Positions 42,506 to 51,834 of a DNA stretch of 64,000 nt are shown here, in pieces. This DNA comes from Caulobacter sp. (lineage in GTDB: Bacteria > Pseudomonadota > Alphaproteobacteria > Caulobacterales > Caulobacteraceae). The position numbers were made by a program, and so were the translations under genes. The DNA lies in contig JAHBYC010000006.1 of the NCBI GenBank assembly GCA_019636175.1, forward strand, positions 36,357 through 100,356. The letters are read 5' to 3'. The notes below the pieces were generated by a model. That model saw nothing but the letters and a program-made list of their open reading frames with translations. It searched no databases and was not told the DNA's origin. The stretch's first letter is position 1, and the number at the start of each line of letters is the position of its first letter.

Positions 42506-42527
42506 ATTGACGCAAAACTTGTATTGG

Positions 42528-42560
42528 GGCGGCGGTTCTGCGAAGAGCCGCCGCCTCTTT
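42528..42560 (+). terminator. Rho-independent terminator after bamB
   Basis: A 12-bp stem GGCGGCGGTTCT (42528-42539) with AGAGCCGCCGCC (42544-42555), with one G-T pair, is closed by the stable tetraloop GCGA and followed by TCTTT. It begins 22 bases after the bamB stop and separates bamB from der. Confidence 0.88.
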
Positions 42561-42640
42561 GCATTTTGCCTGAAACTGAATGAGCCATATCGTCCCGACC
42601 GGATAGACTTGGGTTTGTTCCGGAAAGCCTCCTACCGACC

Positions 42641-44188
42641 ATGGCCCTGAAACTCGCAATCGTCGGACGTCCCAACGTCGGCAAGTCCACCCTGTTCAAC
42701 CGCCTGGCCGGCAAGAAGCTGGCCATCGTCGACGACCGTCCGGGCGTCACCCGCGATCGTCGCTTCGCCAGCGGCAGCATCGGCGACATGAACCTGTCCC
42801 TGGTCGACACCGCCGGTTTCGAGGACGTCGATGACGACACCCTCGAGGCGCGGATGCGCCGCCAGACCGAACTGGCCATCGACGAGGCCGACGTCTGCCT
42901 GTTCCTGATCGACGCCCGCGAGGGGATCACGCCGCTGGACGAGGTGTTCGCCGAAATCCTGCGCAAGCGGGACAAGCCGGTGGTGCTGGGGGCCAACAAG
43001 GCCGAGGGCAAGCAGGGCGATCCGGGGATCGCCGAGGCCTGGACCCTGGGCTTTGGCGAACCGATCCCGATCAGCGGCGAGCACGGCGAAGGCATGGCCG
43101 ATCTCTACGCGGCCCTGGCGGCCATCGCGCCGGAGCATCAGGACGACGAGGCCGACGACGAGGGTGACAAGCCGGTGCGACTGGCCATTGTCGGGCGTCC
43201 CAACGCCGGCAAATCGACCCTGGTCAACGCCCTGATCGGCGAGGACCGCATGCTGACCGGTCCCGAGGCCGGCATCACCCGCGACTCCATCTCTGTGGAG
43301 TGGGCCTGGGATGGCAAGAAGGTCCGGCTGGTCGACACCGCCGGCCTGCGCAAGAAGGCGCGCATCCAGGAAAAGCTGGAGCAGCTTTCGGTCTCCGACA
43401 GCATCCGCACCATCGTCTACGCCGAGGTGGTGCTGCTGGTGATGGACGCCACCCACCCCTTCGAGGTGCAGGACCTGCAGCTGGCCGATCTGGTCGAGCG
43501 CGAGGGCCGGGCGCTGGTCTTCGTTCTCGCCAAGTGGGACCTGGTCGAGGACCAGGCCGAGACCCTGAAGAACTTCCGGGAGCATGCCGAGCGGATGCTG
43601 CCGCAGCTGCGCGGAGCGCCGGTGGTGGCCCTGTCGGCGGAAACCGGCTTCAACCTCGACAGGCTGATGCCGGCCGTGATCCGCACCTATGCCAACTGGT
43701 CGACCAAGGTGAAGACCCGCGACCTCAACGACTGGCTGGCCATGGCCGTGCAGCGCCACCCGCCGCCCGCCGTCAACGGCAAGCGCATCAAGCCCAAGTA
43801 TGTCGCCCAGACCAAGGCGCGTCCGCCGACCTTCGTGATGTTCTCCAGCCGCGCCAGCCAGATGCCGGAGCACTACCGGCGCTATCTGATCAACTCGATC
43901 CGCGAGAGCTTCGACCTGCCGGGGGTGCCGATCCGCATCACCATCAAGTCCGGGGCCAATCCCTATGCCGATCCCCAGGGCGACAAGCGGCCGATGGGGG
44001 CGGGGACCAAGCGCGGACCGCGCGACAAGCCCAAGAAGCTCGGGATCACCGAAAACGCCAAGGAAGCCAAGCAGCTGCGGGTCAAACGGGCGACCAAGGC
44101 CAAGCGTCAGGCCAAGGAGGCGGCCTCCGCCACCGCCGCCAAGCCGGTCATCCGCTCCCGGACCCAGAAGCCCGGCCGTCTGAAGTAG
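42641..44188 (+). CDS. der: Ribosome biogenesis GTPase Der
   Basis: Double Era-like GTPase needed for 50S subunit maturation. Two G domains have Walker A motifs GRPNVGKST (residues 7-15) and GRPNAGKST (near residue 185), G3 motifs DTAGFED and DTAGLRKKA, and G4 motifs GANKAEG and LAKWDLVE. The C-terminal KH-like domain includes RPPTFVMFSSRASQMPEHY. A lysine/arginine-rich tail of about 50 residues follows. Length 515. The ATG at 42641 directly precedes the first G domain. Confidence 0.97.
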   Translation: MALKLAIVGRPNVGKSTLFNRLAGKKLAIVDDRPGVTRDRRFASGSIGDMNLSLVDTAGFEDVDDDTLEARMRRQTELAIDEADVCLFLIDAREGITPLDEVFAEILRKRDKPVVLGANKAEGKQGDPGIAEAWTLGFGEPIPISGEHGEGMADLYAALAAIAPEHQDDEADDEGDKPVRLAIVGRPNAGKSTLVNALIGEDRMLTGPEAGITRDSISVEWAWDGKKVRLVDTAGLRKKARIQEKLEQLSVSDSIRTIVYAEVVLLVMDATHPFEVQDLQLADLVEREGRALVFVLAKWDLVEDQAETLKNFREHAERMLPQLRGAPVVALSAETGFNLDRLMPAVIRTYANWSTKVKTRDLNDWLAMAVQRHPPPAVNGKRIKPKYVAQTKARPPTFVMFSSRASQMPEHYRRYLINSIRESFDLPGVPIRITIKSGANPYADPQGDKRPMGAGTKRGPRDKPKKLGITENAKEAKQLRVKRATKAKRQAKEAASATAAKPVIRSRTQKPGRLK

Positions 44189-44207
44189 GCGTCAGACCGC
44201 CGCCGGT

Positions 44208-44930
44208 TCAGGCCTTGAACAGAACCGTTTCCACCGCGGCCGGCAGGTCCGTGCGGGCGCCCAGGTCCACGACCAGCGGGCCGATGGCCGACGGCTCGGG
44301 CAGGGTCAGGGGATCCTCGCCCGGATAGGCCTCGGCGCGCATCCGCGTGCGCATCTGCGCGGGGTCCAGCAGCACGGCCCGGACGCTGGTCTGCTCCAGT
44401 TCGTCGGCCCAGCACTTCACCAACGCCTCCATCCCCGCCTTGCTGGCGGCGTAGGGGGCCCAGAAGGCCTTGGGACGGGCCACGCGACCGGTGGTGACGA
44501 AGATGGCCCTGCCGGCCTCGGACGCCCGCAGCAGGGGCTCGAAAGACCGGATCAGCCGCCAGGTGGCCGTCAGGTTGACCGTCAGGGTCTCGTCCCAGCG
44601 CTTGGGCTCGACATGGCTGGTCGGCGACAGGCCGCCCAGCACGGCGGCGGCGTGGAACACGATGTCCAGCCGGCCAAAGCGCTCGTGCAGGGCGCCGCCG
44701 AGGGGATCGAGGTCCTCGGGCTTGCGCAGATCGATCGGCACCAGGGTCGCCCGCTCGCCGGTCAGGGCGAGGATTTCGTCGTCCAGCGCCTCCAGGGCGC
44801 CCTGGGTGCGTCCGAGCGCGATGACATGGGCGCCGGCGCCGGCCAGAGCCACGGCGGCGGCGTATCCGATGCCGCGGGTGGCGCCGGTCACCAGGGCGAT
44901 CTTGCCCTTCAGGGGGAGGTCTTGAGTCAT
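44208..44930 (-). CDS. SDR family oxidoreductase
   Basis: Classical short-chain dehydrogenase of 240 residues. The NAD(P)-binding loop is LVTGATRGIGYAAAV (TGxxxGxG) and the active site YAASK is preceded by a Ser/Thr-bearing TTGRVARP strand. The substrate is not deducible. The basic residue after the glycine loop (Arg in GRTQG) favours NADP. It converges with der with a 19-base gap and is followed upstream by the symporter-like gene on the same strand. Confidence 0.88.
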   Translation of the reverse strand: MTQDLPLKGKIALVTGATRGIGYAAAVALAGAGAHVIALGRTQGALEALDDEILALTGERATLVPIDLRKPEDLDPLGGALHERFGRLDIVFHAAAVLGGLSPTSHVEPKRWDETLTVNLTATWRLIRSFEPLLRASEAGRAIFVTTGRVARPKAFWAPYAASKAGMEALVKCWADELEQTSVRAVLLDPAQMRTRMRAEAYPGEDPLTLPEPSAIGPLVVDLGARTDLPAAVETVLFKA

Positions 44931-44977
44931 GGGCGGGGTTTAGAGCGGCTTCCGATGAGTGGGAACTGGTAATCGGA

Positions 44978-46033
44978 TCAATTCGCGCGCCGTTCTGGCG
45001 GGATCGGAGCGGTTTGTCCCGGCGTCTCTTCAGGTCGGAGCGCATATCGCCGGGCCAGCCAGGCGCAGGCCAGCATCTGCATCTGGTGATAGATCATCAG
45101 CGGCACGATCATCACCCCCGCCAGGGCCGGGGCGAAGAGGATGGCGGCCATCGGCGCGCCGGTGACCAGGCTCTTCTTGGAGCCGCAGAAGATCAGCACG
45201 ATCTGGTCCTCGACGGAGAACCCCAGGGCCTTTCCCAGCCGCCCGGTCAGCCAGAGCACCAGAGCCAGCAGGGCCAGGCAGAGGATGGCCGTCACCGCCA
45301 GCTCCGGAACCGAAACCCGGCCCCAGACCCCGTCATTCACCGCATGGCTGAAGGCCGAATAGACCACCAGCAGGATGGCGCCGCGATCCACCAGGCCGAC
45401 GATGGGCTTGTGGCGCTCCAGCAGGCCGCCGATCCAGGGTCGCGCCAGCTGCCCGGCGATGAAGGGCGCCAGCAGTTGAAGCAGGATGTCGCTGACTGCC
45501 TGCAGACCCGGGCCACTACCCTGGGCATGCATCAGCAGGCCGACCAGCAATGGCGTGGCCAGCATGCCCAGAAGATTGGAGGCCGAGGCCGCGCAGACCG
45601 CCGCCGCGACATTGCCCCGAGCCAGGGCCGTGAAGGCGATGGACGATTGAACGGTTGAGGGCAGACAACAGAGAAACAGCATCCCCATCGCCAGCGAGCC
45701 GGGCAGAACCGTCGCGGGCAGAAGAGTGATCCCCAGCCCCAGAAGCGGAAACAGGATGAAGCTGACCGCCAGCACGGCCAGATGAAGCCGCCAGTGGGTC
45801 AGTCCCGACACGACAGCCTGCCGCGACAGCTTGGCGCCATGCAGGAAGAACAGCAGCGCCACCACCGCCTTGGACGCGGGGCCCAGCGCCGCTTCGGCGG
45901 CGCCGCGCGCCGGCAGGAAGGAGGCCAGCAACACTACGCCCAGCAGCGCCAGAATGTAGGGATCGGGCCGCAAGGCGGCGAGGCGCTTCATGCGACTGGC
46001 GCCGAAATTGCCAGACTTCGATTTTGGTTCCAT
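44978..46033 (-). CDS. Bile acid:sodium symporter family transporter
   Basis: Membrane protein of the SBF-like/BASS superfamily (PF13593-type), about ten transmembrane helices. Family motifs include LLFFLHGAKLSRQAVVSG, LFLCCLPSTVQSSIAFTALA and FCGSKKSLVTGAPMAAILF; the last is characteristic. The true substrate is unknown. Two starts are possible: ATG at 46033 or at 45991 (MKRLAALRPDPY); the shorter matches the family better, the longer is listed. Its 5' end is divergent from the response regulator gene. Confidence 0.85.
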   Translation of the reverse strand: MEPKSKSGNFGASRMKRLAALRPDPYILALLGVVLLASFLPARGAAEAALGPASKAVVALLFFLHGAKLSRQAVVSGLTHWRLHLAVLAVSFILFPLLGLGITLLPATVLPGSLAMGMLFLCCLPSTVQSSIAFTALARGNVAAAVCAASASNLLGMLATPLLVGLLMHAQGSGPGLQAVSDILLQLLAPFIAGQLARPWIGGLLERHKPIVGLVDRGAILLVVYSAFSHAVNDGVWGRVSVPELAVTAILCLALLALVLWLTGRLGKALGFSVEDQIVLIFCGSKKSLVTGAPMAAILFAPALAGVMIVPLMIYHQMQMLACAWLARRYALRPEETPGQTAPIPPERRAN

Positions 46034-46094
46034 GGCGCGAAACCGGATGCGTCGCCGGGCGTTGTGGACTGCGAAGGAGGCATGCTCAGTCGCG

Positions 46095-46502
46095 ATGACA
46101 GCCAGAGTGTTAATTGTCGAGGATGAAATCCTCACCGCCATGGAACTCGAAAGCGTGCTGACCGAGTGTGGCTATGAGGTGGTGGGGATCGCTCCGGATT
46201 CCGCCAGCGCCCGCGCCCTGGTCGAGGACCATCCTATCGATGTGGCGCTCGTCGACGTGAATCTGCGCGACGGGCGGACCGGCGTCCGCCTGGGAGCCGA
46301 ACTGGCCCAGGTCGCCGACGCCAAGGTCATCTATCTGACGGCCCACCCCCTGCCGCCGCACGAGCGGCCCGCTGGCGTTCTTGGCCTGCTGACCAAGCCC
46401 AGCGACGAACGCATCGTCCTGGGCGCCATGCGCTTTGCCCTCTCCGAACGGGGCAACCCGCTGTCGCCGCCGCCCCCGCCGGCGCTGCAGCTCTTCCACT
46501 GA
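46095..46502 (+). CDS. Single-domain response regulator (receiver only)
   Basis: A receiver domain of about 120 residues with no output domain. The start MTARVLIVEDEILTAMEL has the acidic pair; the phospho-acceptor is Asp in ALVDVNLRDG; the switch Thr and Lys are in IYLTAHP and LLTKP. Short Pro-rich C-terminal tail. Length 135. The frame is open to 45990, but the ATG at 46095 gives the normal domain start. It converges on the HWE kinase gene, which is its probable partner; such pairs often relay phosphate rather than bind DNA. Confidence 0.88.
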   Translation: MTARVLIVEDEILTAMELESVLTECGYEVVGIAPDSASARALVEDHPIDVALVDVNLRDGRTGVRLGAELAQVADAKVIYLTAHPLPPHERPAGVLGLLTKPSDERIVLGAMRFALSERGNPLSPPPPPALQLFH

Positions 46503-46521
46503 AAAAAAATCGCAAGGTGAG

Positions 46522-46546
46522 GGCCGACCGGGATTTCCGGCCGGCC
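46522..46546. terminator. Hairpin between convergent response regulator and kinase genes
   Basis: GGCCGACCGG (46522-46531) pairs with CCGGCCGGCC (46537-46546) with one mismatch and a five-base loop. It lies 20 bases after the regulator stop; in the minus direction a run of eight T follows about 12 bases after the stem. It could end both transcripts, but the spacing is not ideal. Confidence 0.4.
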
Positions 46547-46605
46547 GCCCCTGTCTTTGTCGCGCCCGCCTGGGCCTCAGCGCCCCGGACCTAACGCCCG
46601 CGACC

Positions 46606-48090
46606 TCAGCCGCCCTTTCGGCTGAGGCTGCCGACGGGCAGGGTCAGGGAAACGATCAGCCCGGTCTTCGCCCAGTCCCGTTCCAGCTTTCCGCCCAGCT
46701 GGGTCTCGACGCTCAGCCTCGCCAGCGTCGAGCCGAAACCTTCGCTGGCGGCCGGACCGTTAACCGGCGGGCCGCCGGTCTCGATCCAGTCGATGCGCAG
46801 CCTGTCGCCCTGCCGTGAGCCATGGATCCGGACCTGCCCATCGGGGGTGGAGAAGGCCCCGTATTTGGCGGCGTTGGTCGCCAGTTCGTGGAACACCAAC
46901 GCCAGGGGCGTGGCGACCTGGTCATCGATGGCGGCGTCGTCGCCGCTGATCACGATGCGGTCGGTGGCGTCGGTATTATAGGGTTTCAGCAACTCGGCCA
47001 GCAGCTGCGACATCTGGGTCGCCTGGCTGGCTTGCCCGGCCGCCGCGTGGGGTCTCACAAAGTCATGGGCGCGGCCCAGGGCGTTGATCCGTTCCCGCAG
47101 GTCCCGGGCGAAATCGGCGGCGAGCGGGAACCGCCGGGCCGACAGGGCGACCAGTCCCGAAATGACCGAGAAGATGTTCTTGATGCGATGGCTCAGCTCG
47201 CGGCTGAGCAGGTTTTCCTGCTCGCTGAGCCGCTTCTGGTCGTGGATGTCCGTGCAGGTGCCGAACCAGCGGGTGACGCGACCTTCCGCGTCCCGGATCG
47301 CCCTGGCCCGTCCCAGGGTCCAGCGATACTCGCCGCTATGATGGCGCAGGCGATATTCGATCTCGTAGGGCTCACCGGTCGCCAGGGAATGGCGCCATTT
47401 GGCCCAGGCCTTTTCCTGGTCATCGGCGTGGAACATGCCGTTCCAGGCTTCGCCATCGGTTGAGCCGACAGGCACGCCGGTGAATTCGTACCAACCGGCA
47501 TTGTAGTAGTCGTGAAAACCGTCCGGTCGGGTCGACCAGACCATCTGCGGCAGGCTGTCGGCCATGGCGCGCAGCTGCACATAGGCCTCCGCCCGCGCGG
47601 ACAGCGATTGCCTCAGGTCGAGGAGCTGCATGACCTGCCTGGCCAGCGCCTGCAGACCGTCTCCCTGCTCCGGGGTCAGGCCGTCGGGCCGGGGCTTGCG
47701 ATCCAGAACACAGAGCGTCCCCAGGGCCGCGCCGTCCTTGGTCCTGAGCACGGCGCCGGCGTAGAACCGGAAGCCCGGTCCATTGACCAGGGGGCCGCCC
47801 GCGAAACGGGGATCGAGGCCGAGGTCCGGCACCACATACAGGGGGCTGTCCTGGGCGATGGCGTGGGTGCAAACGGAGATTTCGCGCGGTGTCTCTGTCT
47901 CGCTGAAGCCCTTGGCGGACTTGAACCACTGCCGGTCGGCGTCAACCAGACTGATCAAGGCCACGGGCGCCTCACAGAGCCGGGCCGCAAGTGACGTCAG
48001 GTCGTCAAATGTGGATTCCGGTTCGGTATCGATGATCTTGTAGCCGTCCAGCGCGTCAAGGCGGCGGCGTTCCTCCAAATCATCGATCAT
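46606..48090 (-). CDS. GAF-PAS sensor histidine kinase of the HWE family
   Basis: Soluble kinase of 494 residues. Domains in order: GAF (about 20-160, with SVCTHAIAQD and FYAGAVLRTKDGAALGTLCV), PAS with PAC (about 170-290, ending WFGTCTDIHDQKRL), then the HWE dimerisation domain with the phosphorylated histidine in LLSRELSHRIKNIF near residue 300, and an ATPase part with HELATNAAKYGA and WIETGG. No membrane helix, so it senses a cytoplasmic signal. HWE kinases are typical of alphaproteobacteria and often feed single-domain receivers like the neighbour at 46095. Confidence 0.9.
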   Translation of the reverse strand: MIDDLEERRRLDALDGYKIIDTEPESTFDDLTSLAARLCEAPVALISLVDADRQWFKSAKGFSETETPREISVCTHAIAQDSPLYVVPDLGLDPRFAGGPLVNGPGFRFYAGAVLRTKDGAALGTLCVLDRKPRPDGLTPEQGDGLQALARQVMQLLDLRQSLSARAEAYVQLRAMADSLPQMVWSTRPDGFHDYYNAGWYEFTGVPVGSTDGEAWNGMFHADDQEKAWAKWRHSLATGEPYEIEYRLRHHSGEYRWTLGRARAIRDAEGRVTRWFGTCTDIHDQKRLSEQENLLSRELSHRIKNIFSVISGLVALSARRFPLAADFARDLRERINALGRAHDFVRPHAAAGQASQATQMSQLLAELLKPYNTDATDRIVISGDDAAIDDQVATPLALVFHELATNAAKYGAFSTPDGQVRIHGSRQGDRLRIDWIETGGPPVNGPAASEGFGSTLARLSVETQLGGKLERDWAKTGLIVSLTLPVGSLSRKGG

Positions 48091-48165
48091 CCAGGCCTCA
48101 GGCGAATTGCGTTCGACCTATAACTACTCTTGCGGCGAGAGGGTTGCGTGTCGTGTGGCTGACGA

Positions 48166-49674
48166 TCAGGCGCTGACAAGGAAGGACAGCTGCCGGCCGG
48201 CGCCCTGTGCGTCCGCTTCCGCTGCTTCCCGGTCGGTCAGTCGGGTCGGATAGTCGCCGGTGAAGTAGTGGTCGGTAAACTGGGGGTTGGCCGGATCGCG
48301 GGGGCCGACGCCAAGCGCCTCGTAAAGCCCCTCCACGCTCAGGAAGCCGAGGGTGTCGACCTCAAGGAACCGGGCCATCTCCTCCAGCGACTGGGTCGCC
48401 GCCAGCAGCTTGTCCCGCTCGGGCATGTCGATGCCGTAGAAGTCCGGCCATTTGATCGGCGGCGAGGCGCTGCGCAGATGCACCTCCCGGGCGCCGGCCT
48501 CGCGGACCATGCGCACGATCTTGCGGCTGGTGGTGCCCCGGACGATGGAATCGTCGATCAGCACCACCCGCTTGCCCTCCAGCACCGCGCGGTTGGGGCT
48601 GTGCTTCATCCGCACCCCCAGTTCCCGGACGCCCTGGGTCGGCTGGATGAAGGTGCGGCCGATGTAGTGGTTGCGGATGATCCCCATCTCGAAGGGCAGG
48701 CCGCTTTCCTGGGCGTAGCCGATGGCCGCCGGGACGCCGCTGTCGGGCACCGGCACCACCACATCGGCGGGCGCCGCGCTGTCCTGCGCCAGCCGGGCGC
48801 CCATGCGCTTGCGCACGTCATAGACCGACCGGCCGTCGACGAAGCTGTCGGGGCGGGCGAAATAGACCAGTTCGAAGACGCAGGGCCGCGCCCTCAGGGC
48901 CGGGAAGGGCCGAACCGACTCCACCCCGTTCTCGTCGATGATGACCATCTCGCCGTGCTGCACATCGCGGACGAACCGGGCGCCGATCATGTCGAGGGCG
49001 CAGGTCTCCGACGCCAGCACCGGCTTGCCGGCCAGCTCGCCCAGCACCAGGGGCCGGATGCCCAGCGGGTCGCGCACGCCGATCAGCTTCTTGTTGGTCA
49101 GGGCGATCAGGGCGTAGCCGCCCTCGATCTGGCTGATGGCGTCGATGAAGCGGTCGACGAACTTGGCCTTCCGCGACCGGGCCAGCAGGTGGAGGATGAC
49201 TTCGCTGTCCGAGGTCGACTGGAAGATGGCCCCGTCGGAAACCAGCCGGTTTCTCAAGGTGAAGAAGTTGGTCAGGTTGCCGTTGTGCGCCAGGGCGACG
49301 CCGCCGGACTCCAGATCGGCGAACATCGGCTGGATGTTGCGAAGCCCCGCGCCGCCGGCGGTGGAATAGCGGGTGTGGCCGATGGCGCTGAGCCCCGGCA
49401 AGCGCTTGACCAGATCCTCGCCGGTAAAGGCGTCGCCGACCTTGCCGACATGCCTTTCGGTGTAGAAGCGCTTGCCGTCGAAGGTGGCGATGCCGCAGGC
49501 TTCCTGCCCGCGGTGCTGCAGGGCGTGCAGGCCCAGGGCGGCGACGGCCGAGGCCTCGGCGACATTGTGGACGCCGAACACCCCGCATTCGAGCCGCAGC
49601 GTGTCGTCATCGGGATCGCGGTGGTCGGCCGGATTCCAGATGGTCGCGTCGGAGAGGCTATTGGAGAGGGTCAT
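48166..49674 (-). CDS. purF: Amidophosphoribosyltransferase
   Basis: First step of de novo purine synthesis: PRPP plus glutamine gives phosphoribosylamine. The N-terminal nucleophile is Cys30 (ECGVFGVHN), implying an eleven-or-more-residue propeptide (29 residues here) removed during maturation. The glutaminase domain includes GHTRYSTAGG and LAHNGNLTN; the PRPP loop is VVLIDDSIVRGTTS. Length 502. The ATG overlaps the upstream cvpA stop (ATGA). The cvpA-purF order is conserved in many bacteria. Confidence 0.96.
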   Translation of the reverse strand: MTLSNSLSDATIWNPADHRDPDDDTLRLECGVFGVHNVAEASAVAALGLHALQHRGQEACGIATFDGKRFYTERHVGKVGDAFTGEDLVKRLPGLSAIGHTRYSTAGGAGLRNIQPMFADLESGGVALAHNGNLTNFFTLRNRLVSDGAIFQSTSDSEVILHLLARSRKAKFVDRFIDAISQIEGGYALIALTNKKLIGVRDPLGIRPLVLGELAGKPVLASETCALDMIGARFVRDVQHGEMVIIDENGVESVRPFPALRARPCVFELVYFARPDSFVDGRSVYDVRKRMGARLAQDSAAPADVVVPVPDSGVPAAIGYAQESGLPFEMGIIRNHYIGRTFIQPTQGVRELGVRMKHSPNRAVLEGKRVVLIDDSIVRGTTSRKIVRMVREAGAREVHLRSASPPIKWPDFYGIDMPERDKLLAATQSLEEMARFLEVDTLGFLSVEGLYEALGVGPRDPANPQFTDHYFTGDYPTRLTDREAAEADAQGAGRQLSFLVSA

Positions 49675-50267
49675 CGGGCTTTCTCCACCAGGTCGTCCAT
49701 GGCGCCGCGCTGGTCGTCGCTGTAGCCGGCGCCGTCCCTGACCGCCTCCTCCACTTTCGGGGCGATCTTGCCGGCGGCCGCGAATCCTTCAGGCGCGAAG
49801 GCCTTGAGCACCTTTCCGGCCGCCTCGGTCAAGGGGTAAAGCTTGGCGGACTTCACCCAATCGGGCGGACCGGCCTCTCCGCCGGCCAGATTGATCAGCA
49901 AAGTGAAGGCCCCAAGGATGATCAGGGCCCGGATGAGGCCAAAGGCCGCGCCCAGGATCCGGTCCAGGGCGCCCAGGGCGCCGGCGCCCTTCACCTGGTT
50001 GCTGATGCGGGCGCTGATGAGCCGGAAAATCAGGAAGACGACGACGAAGACGACCAGCAGCGCGGCGGTCACCGCGGCCCAGTCGGCGCTGATGACGCTC
50101 CGGAACACCGGCGCGGTGAACCTCAGGCAGAAGATGGCGATCAGGCTGGAGCCGATGAAGGTCACCGCGCCCAGCAGCTCGCGGGTGGCGCCCCGCACGA
50201 AGGCCGTCAAACCGCTGATCAGCAGCAACAGGCCGGCGAGGACGTCGAACAGGGTCAAGGGGTCCAC
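49671..50267 (-). CDS. cvpA: CvpA family membrane protein
   Basis: Small inner-membrane protein, first named for colicin V production and usually located before purF; exact function is unclear. Four hydrophobic segments lie within residues 1-130, with the family start PLTLFDVLAGLLLLISGLTA and GATRELLGAVTF. The C terminus is a charged cytoplasmic tail. Length 198. The start overlaps the radA 3' end by 13 bases, so radA-cvpA-purF are probably one transcript. Confidence 0.9.
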   Translation of the reverse strand: MDPLTLFDVLAGLLLLISGLTAFVRGATRELLGAVTFIGSSLIAIFCLRFTAPVFRSVISADWAAVTAALLVVFVVVFLIFRLISARISNQVKGAGALGALDRILGAAFGLIRALIILGAFTLLINLAGGEAGPPDWVKSAKLYPLTEAAGKVLKAFAPEGFAAAGKIAPKVEEAVRDGAGYSDDQRGAMDDLVEKAR

Positions 50268-51619
50268 CGTTGCTGGCCGATGCGGTCGATCGCCTCGGCC
50301 AGCCGCGACACGCCGGTGACCGGCAGGGTGTCGCCCGCGCCGTTGGGGGCCAGCGCCCGGCCAAAGCCCAGCTTGGCCGCTTCCTTGAGGCGCGATTCCA
50401 TGCGCCCCACCGGCCGCACGTCGCCTGAAAGACTGATCTCGCCAAACACCACGCAGTCCTGGGGCAGGGGTTCATCCAGCGCCGACGAGGCCAGGGCCGC
50501 GGCGGCGGCCAGATCGGCCGCCGGCTCGGTAATCCGCAGGCCCCCGGCGACGTTGAGATAGACATCGCGGTTGCCGAAACCAAGGCCGCAGCGCGATTCC
50601 AGCACCGCCAGCACCATCGCCAGTCGCCCGCTGTCCCAGCCGACCACGGCCCGCCGCGGCGTGCCATAGGCCGACGGCGCCACCAGCGCCTGGAACTCGA
50701 CCAGCACCGGCCGCGAGCCCTCGATGCCGGCGAACACCGCCGCCCCGGCCGAGCGCTCGGCGCCGTCGTGCAGGAACAGGGCCGAGGGGTTCTTTACCTC
50801 GCTGAGGCCGATGTCGCCCATCTCGAACACCCCGATCTCGTCGGTGGCGCCAAAGCGGTTCTTGGCCCCGCGCAGGACGCGGAAGGGATAGCCTCGCTCG
50901 CCCTCGAAGCTCAGCACGGCGTCGACCATATGCTCCACCACCCGGGGGCCGGCGATCTGGCCGTCCTTGGTCACATGGCCGACGAGGATGACCGATATCC
51001 CCCGCTTCTTGGCCAGTCGCACCAGCTCGGCGGCGCAGGAGCGCACCTGGGTGACCGATCCCGGACCCGCCTCATGGGCGTCGCTCCACAGGGTCTGGAT
51101 CGAGTCGATGACCACCAGATCGAAGGGCTCCTTCTTCAGCCCCTCCAGGATGTCGCGCAGGGCGGTTTCGGCCGCCAGCCGCACGTTGGCCTGGGCCAGC
51201 CCCATGCGTCCGGCCCGGCCCCGGATCTGTTCCACCGCCTCCTCGCCGGAGATGTAGGCGCAGCGAACGCCGCGACCCGCCGCGCTGGCGACCACCTGCA
51301 GCAGCAGGGTGGACTTGCCGACACCGGGGTCGCCCCCGACCAGCAGCGCCGAACCCGGCACCACCCCGCCGCCGCAGACGCGATCGAACTCGTCGATGCC
51401 GGTGATGATCCGGGGCGGGGCGGGGGTGTCGCTTTCCAGACCCTCGAAGGTCAGTCCCCCGCGCCGCGCCCCCTTGGCGGGCGCCATGGCGCCGGGCGGC
51501 CGGCTGCTGACTTCCTCGACCAGGCTGTTCCACGCGCCGCAGGCCGGGCACTGCCCCGCCCACTTGGGCGAAACGCCGCCGCAGGACTGGCAAACATAAA
51601 CGGCGCCGTCGCGGGCCAT
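50255..51619 (-). CDS. radA: DNA repair protein RadA
   Basis: RecA-related helicase-like protein that promotes branch migration in recombination. A C4 zinc finger is formed by Cys10, Cys13, Cys24 and Cys27. The Walker A motif is GGDPGVGKST near residue 95, the RadA signature KNRFG is in RGAKNRFGATDEIG, and the C-terminal Lon-protease-like domain lacks protease function in this family. Length 454 is typical. It heads the radA-cvpA-purF run. Confidence 0.96.
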   Translation of the reverse strand: MARDGAVYVCQSCGGVSPKWAGQCPACGAWNSLVEEVSSRPPGAMAPAKGARRGGLTFEGLESDTPAPPRIITGIDEFDRVCGGGVVPGSALLVGGDPGVGKSTLLLQVVASAAGRGVRCAYISGEEAVEQIRGRAGRMGLAQANVRLAAETALRDILEGLKKEPFDLVVIDSIQTLWSDAHEAGPGSVTQVRSCAAELVRLAKKRGISVILVGHVTKDGQIAGPRVVEHMVDAVLSFEGERGYPFRVLRGAKNRFGATDEIGVFEMGDIGLSEVKNPSALFLHDGAERSAGAAVFAGIEGSRPVLVEFQALVAPSAYGTPRRAVVGWDSGRLAMVLAVLESRCGLGFGNRDVYLNVAGGLRITEPAADLAAAAALASSALDEPLPQDCVVFGEISLSGDVRPVGRMESRLKEAAKLGFGRALAPNGAGDTLPVTGVSRLAEAIDRIGQQRWTP

Positions 51620-51834
51620 GGGCGATTTCCGATTCGGATTTGAGGAAGGATAGCGCGGAAGGGCGGGCCGGGATGCGAACCCGTCCGTCTCCGCAGTTTG
51701 TTCCAGTTTTGTTCGAATGTCACGCCCTGTGACTCAAGGTCGCCATGCCCGGTTTGAGCTTAGTCAGGGCGGGCTCCATCAGCCCTTTCTTAAGGGGTGG
51801 CGTCCTCCACTTGCGCCATGAATGGGGCTCAACC

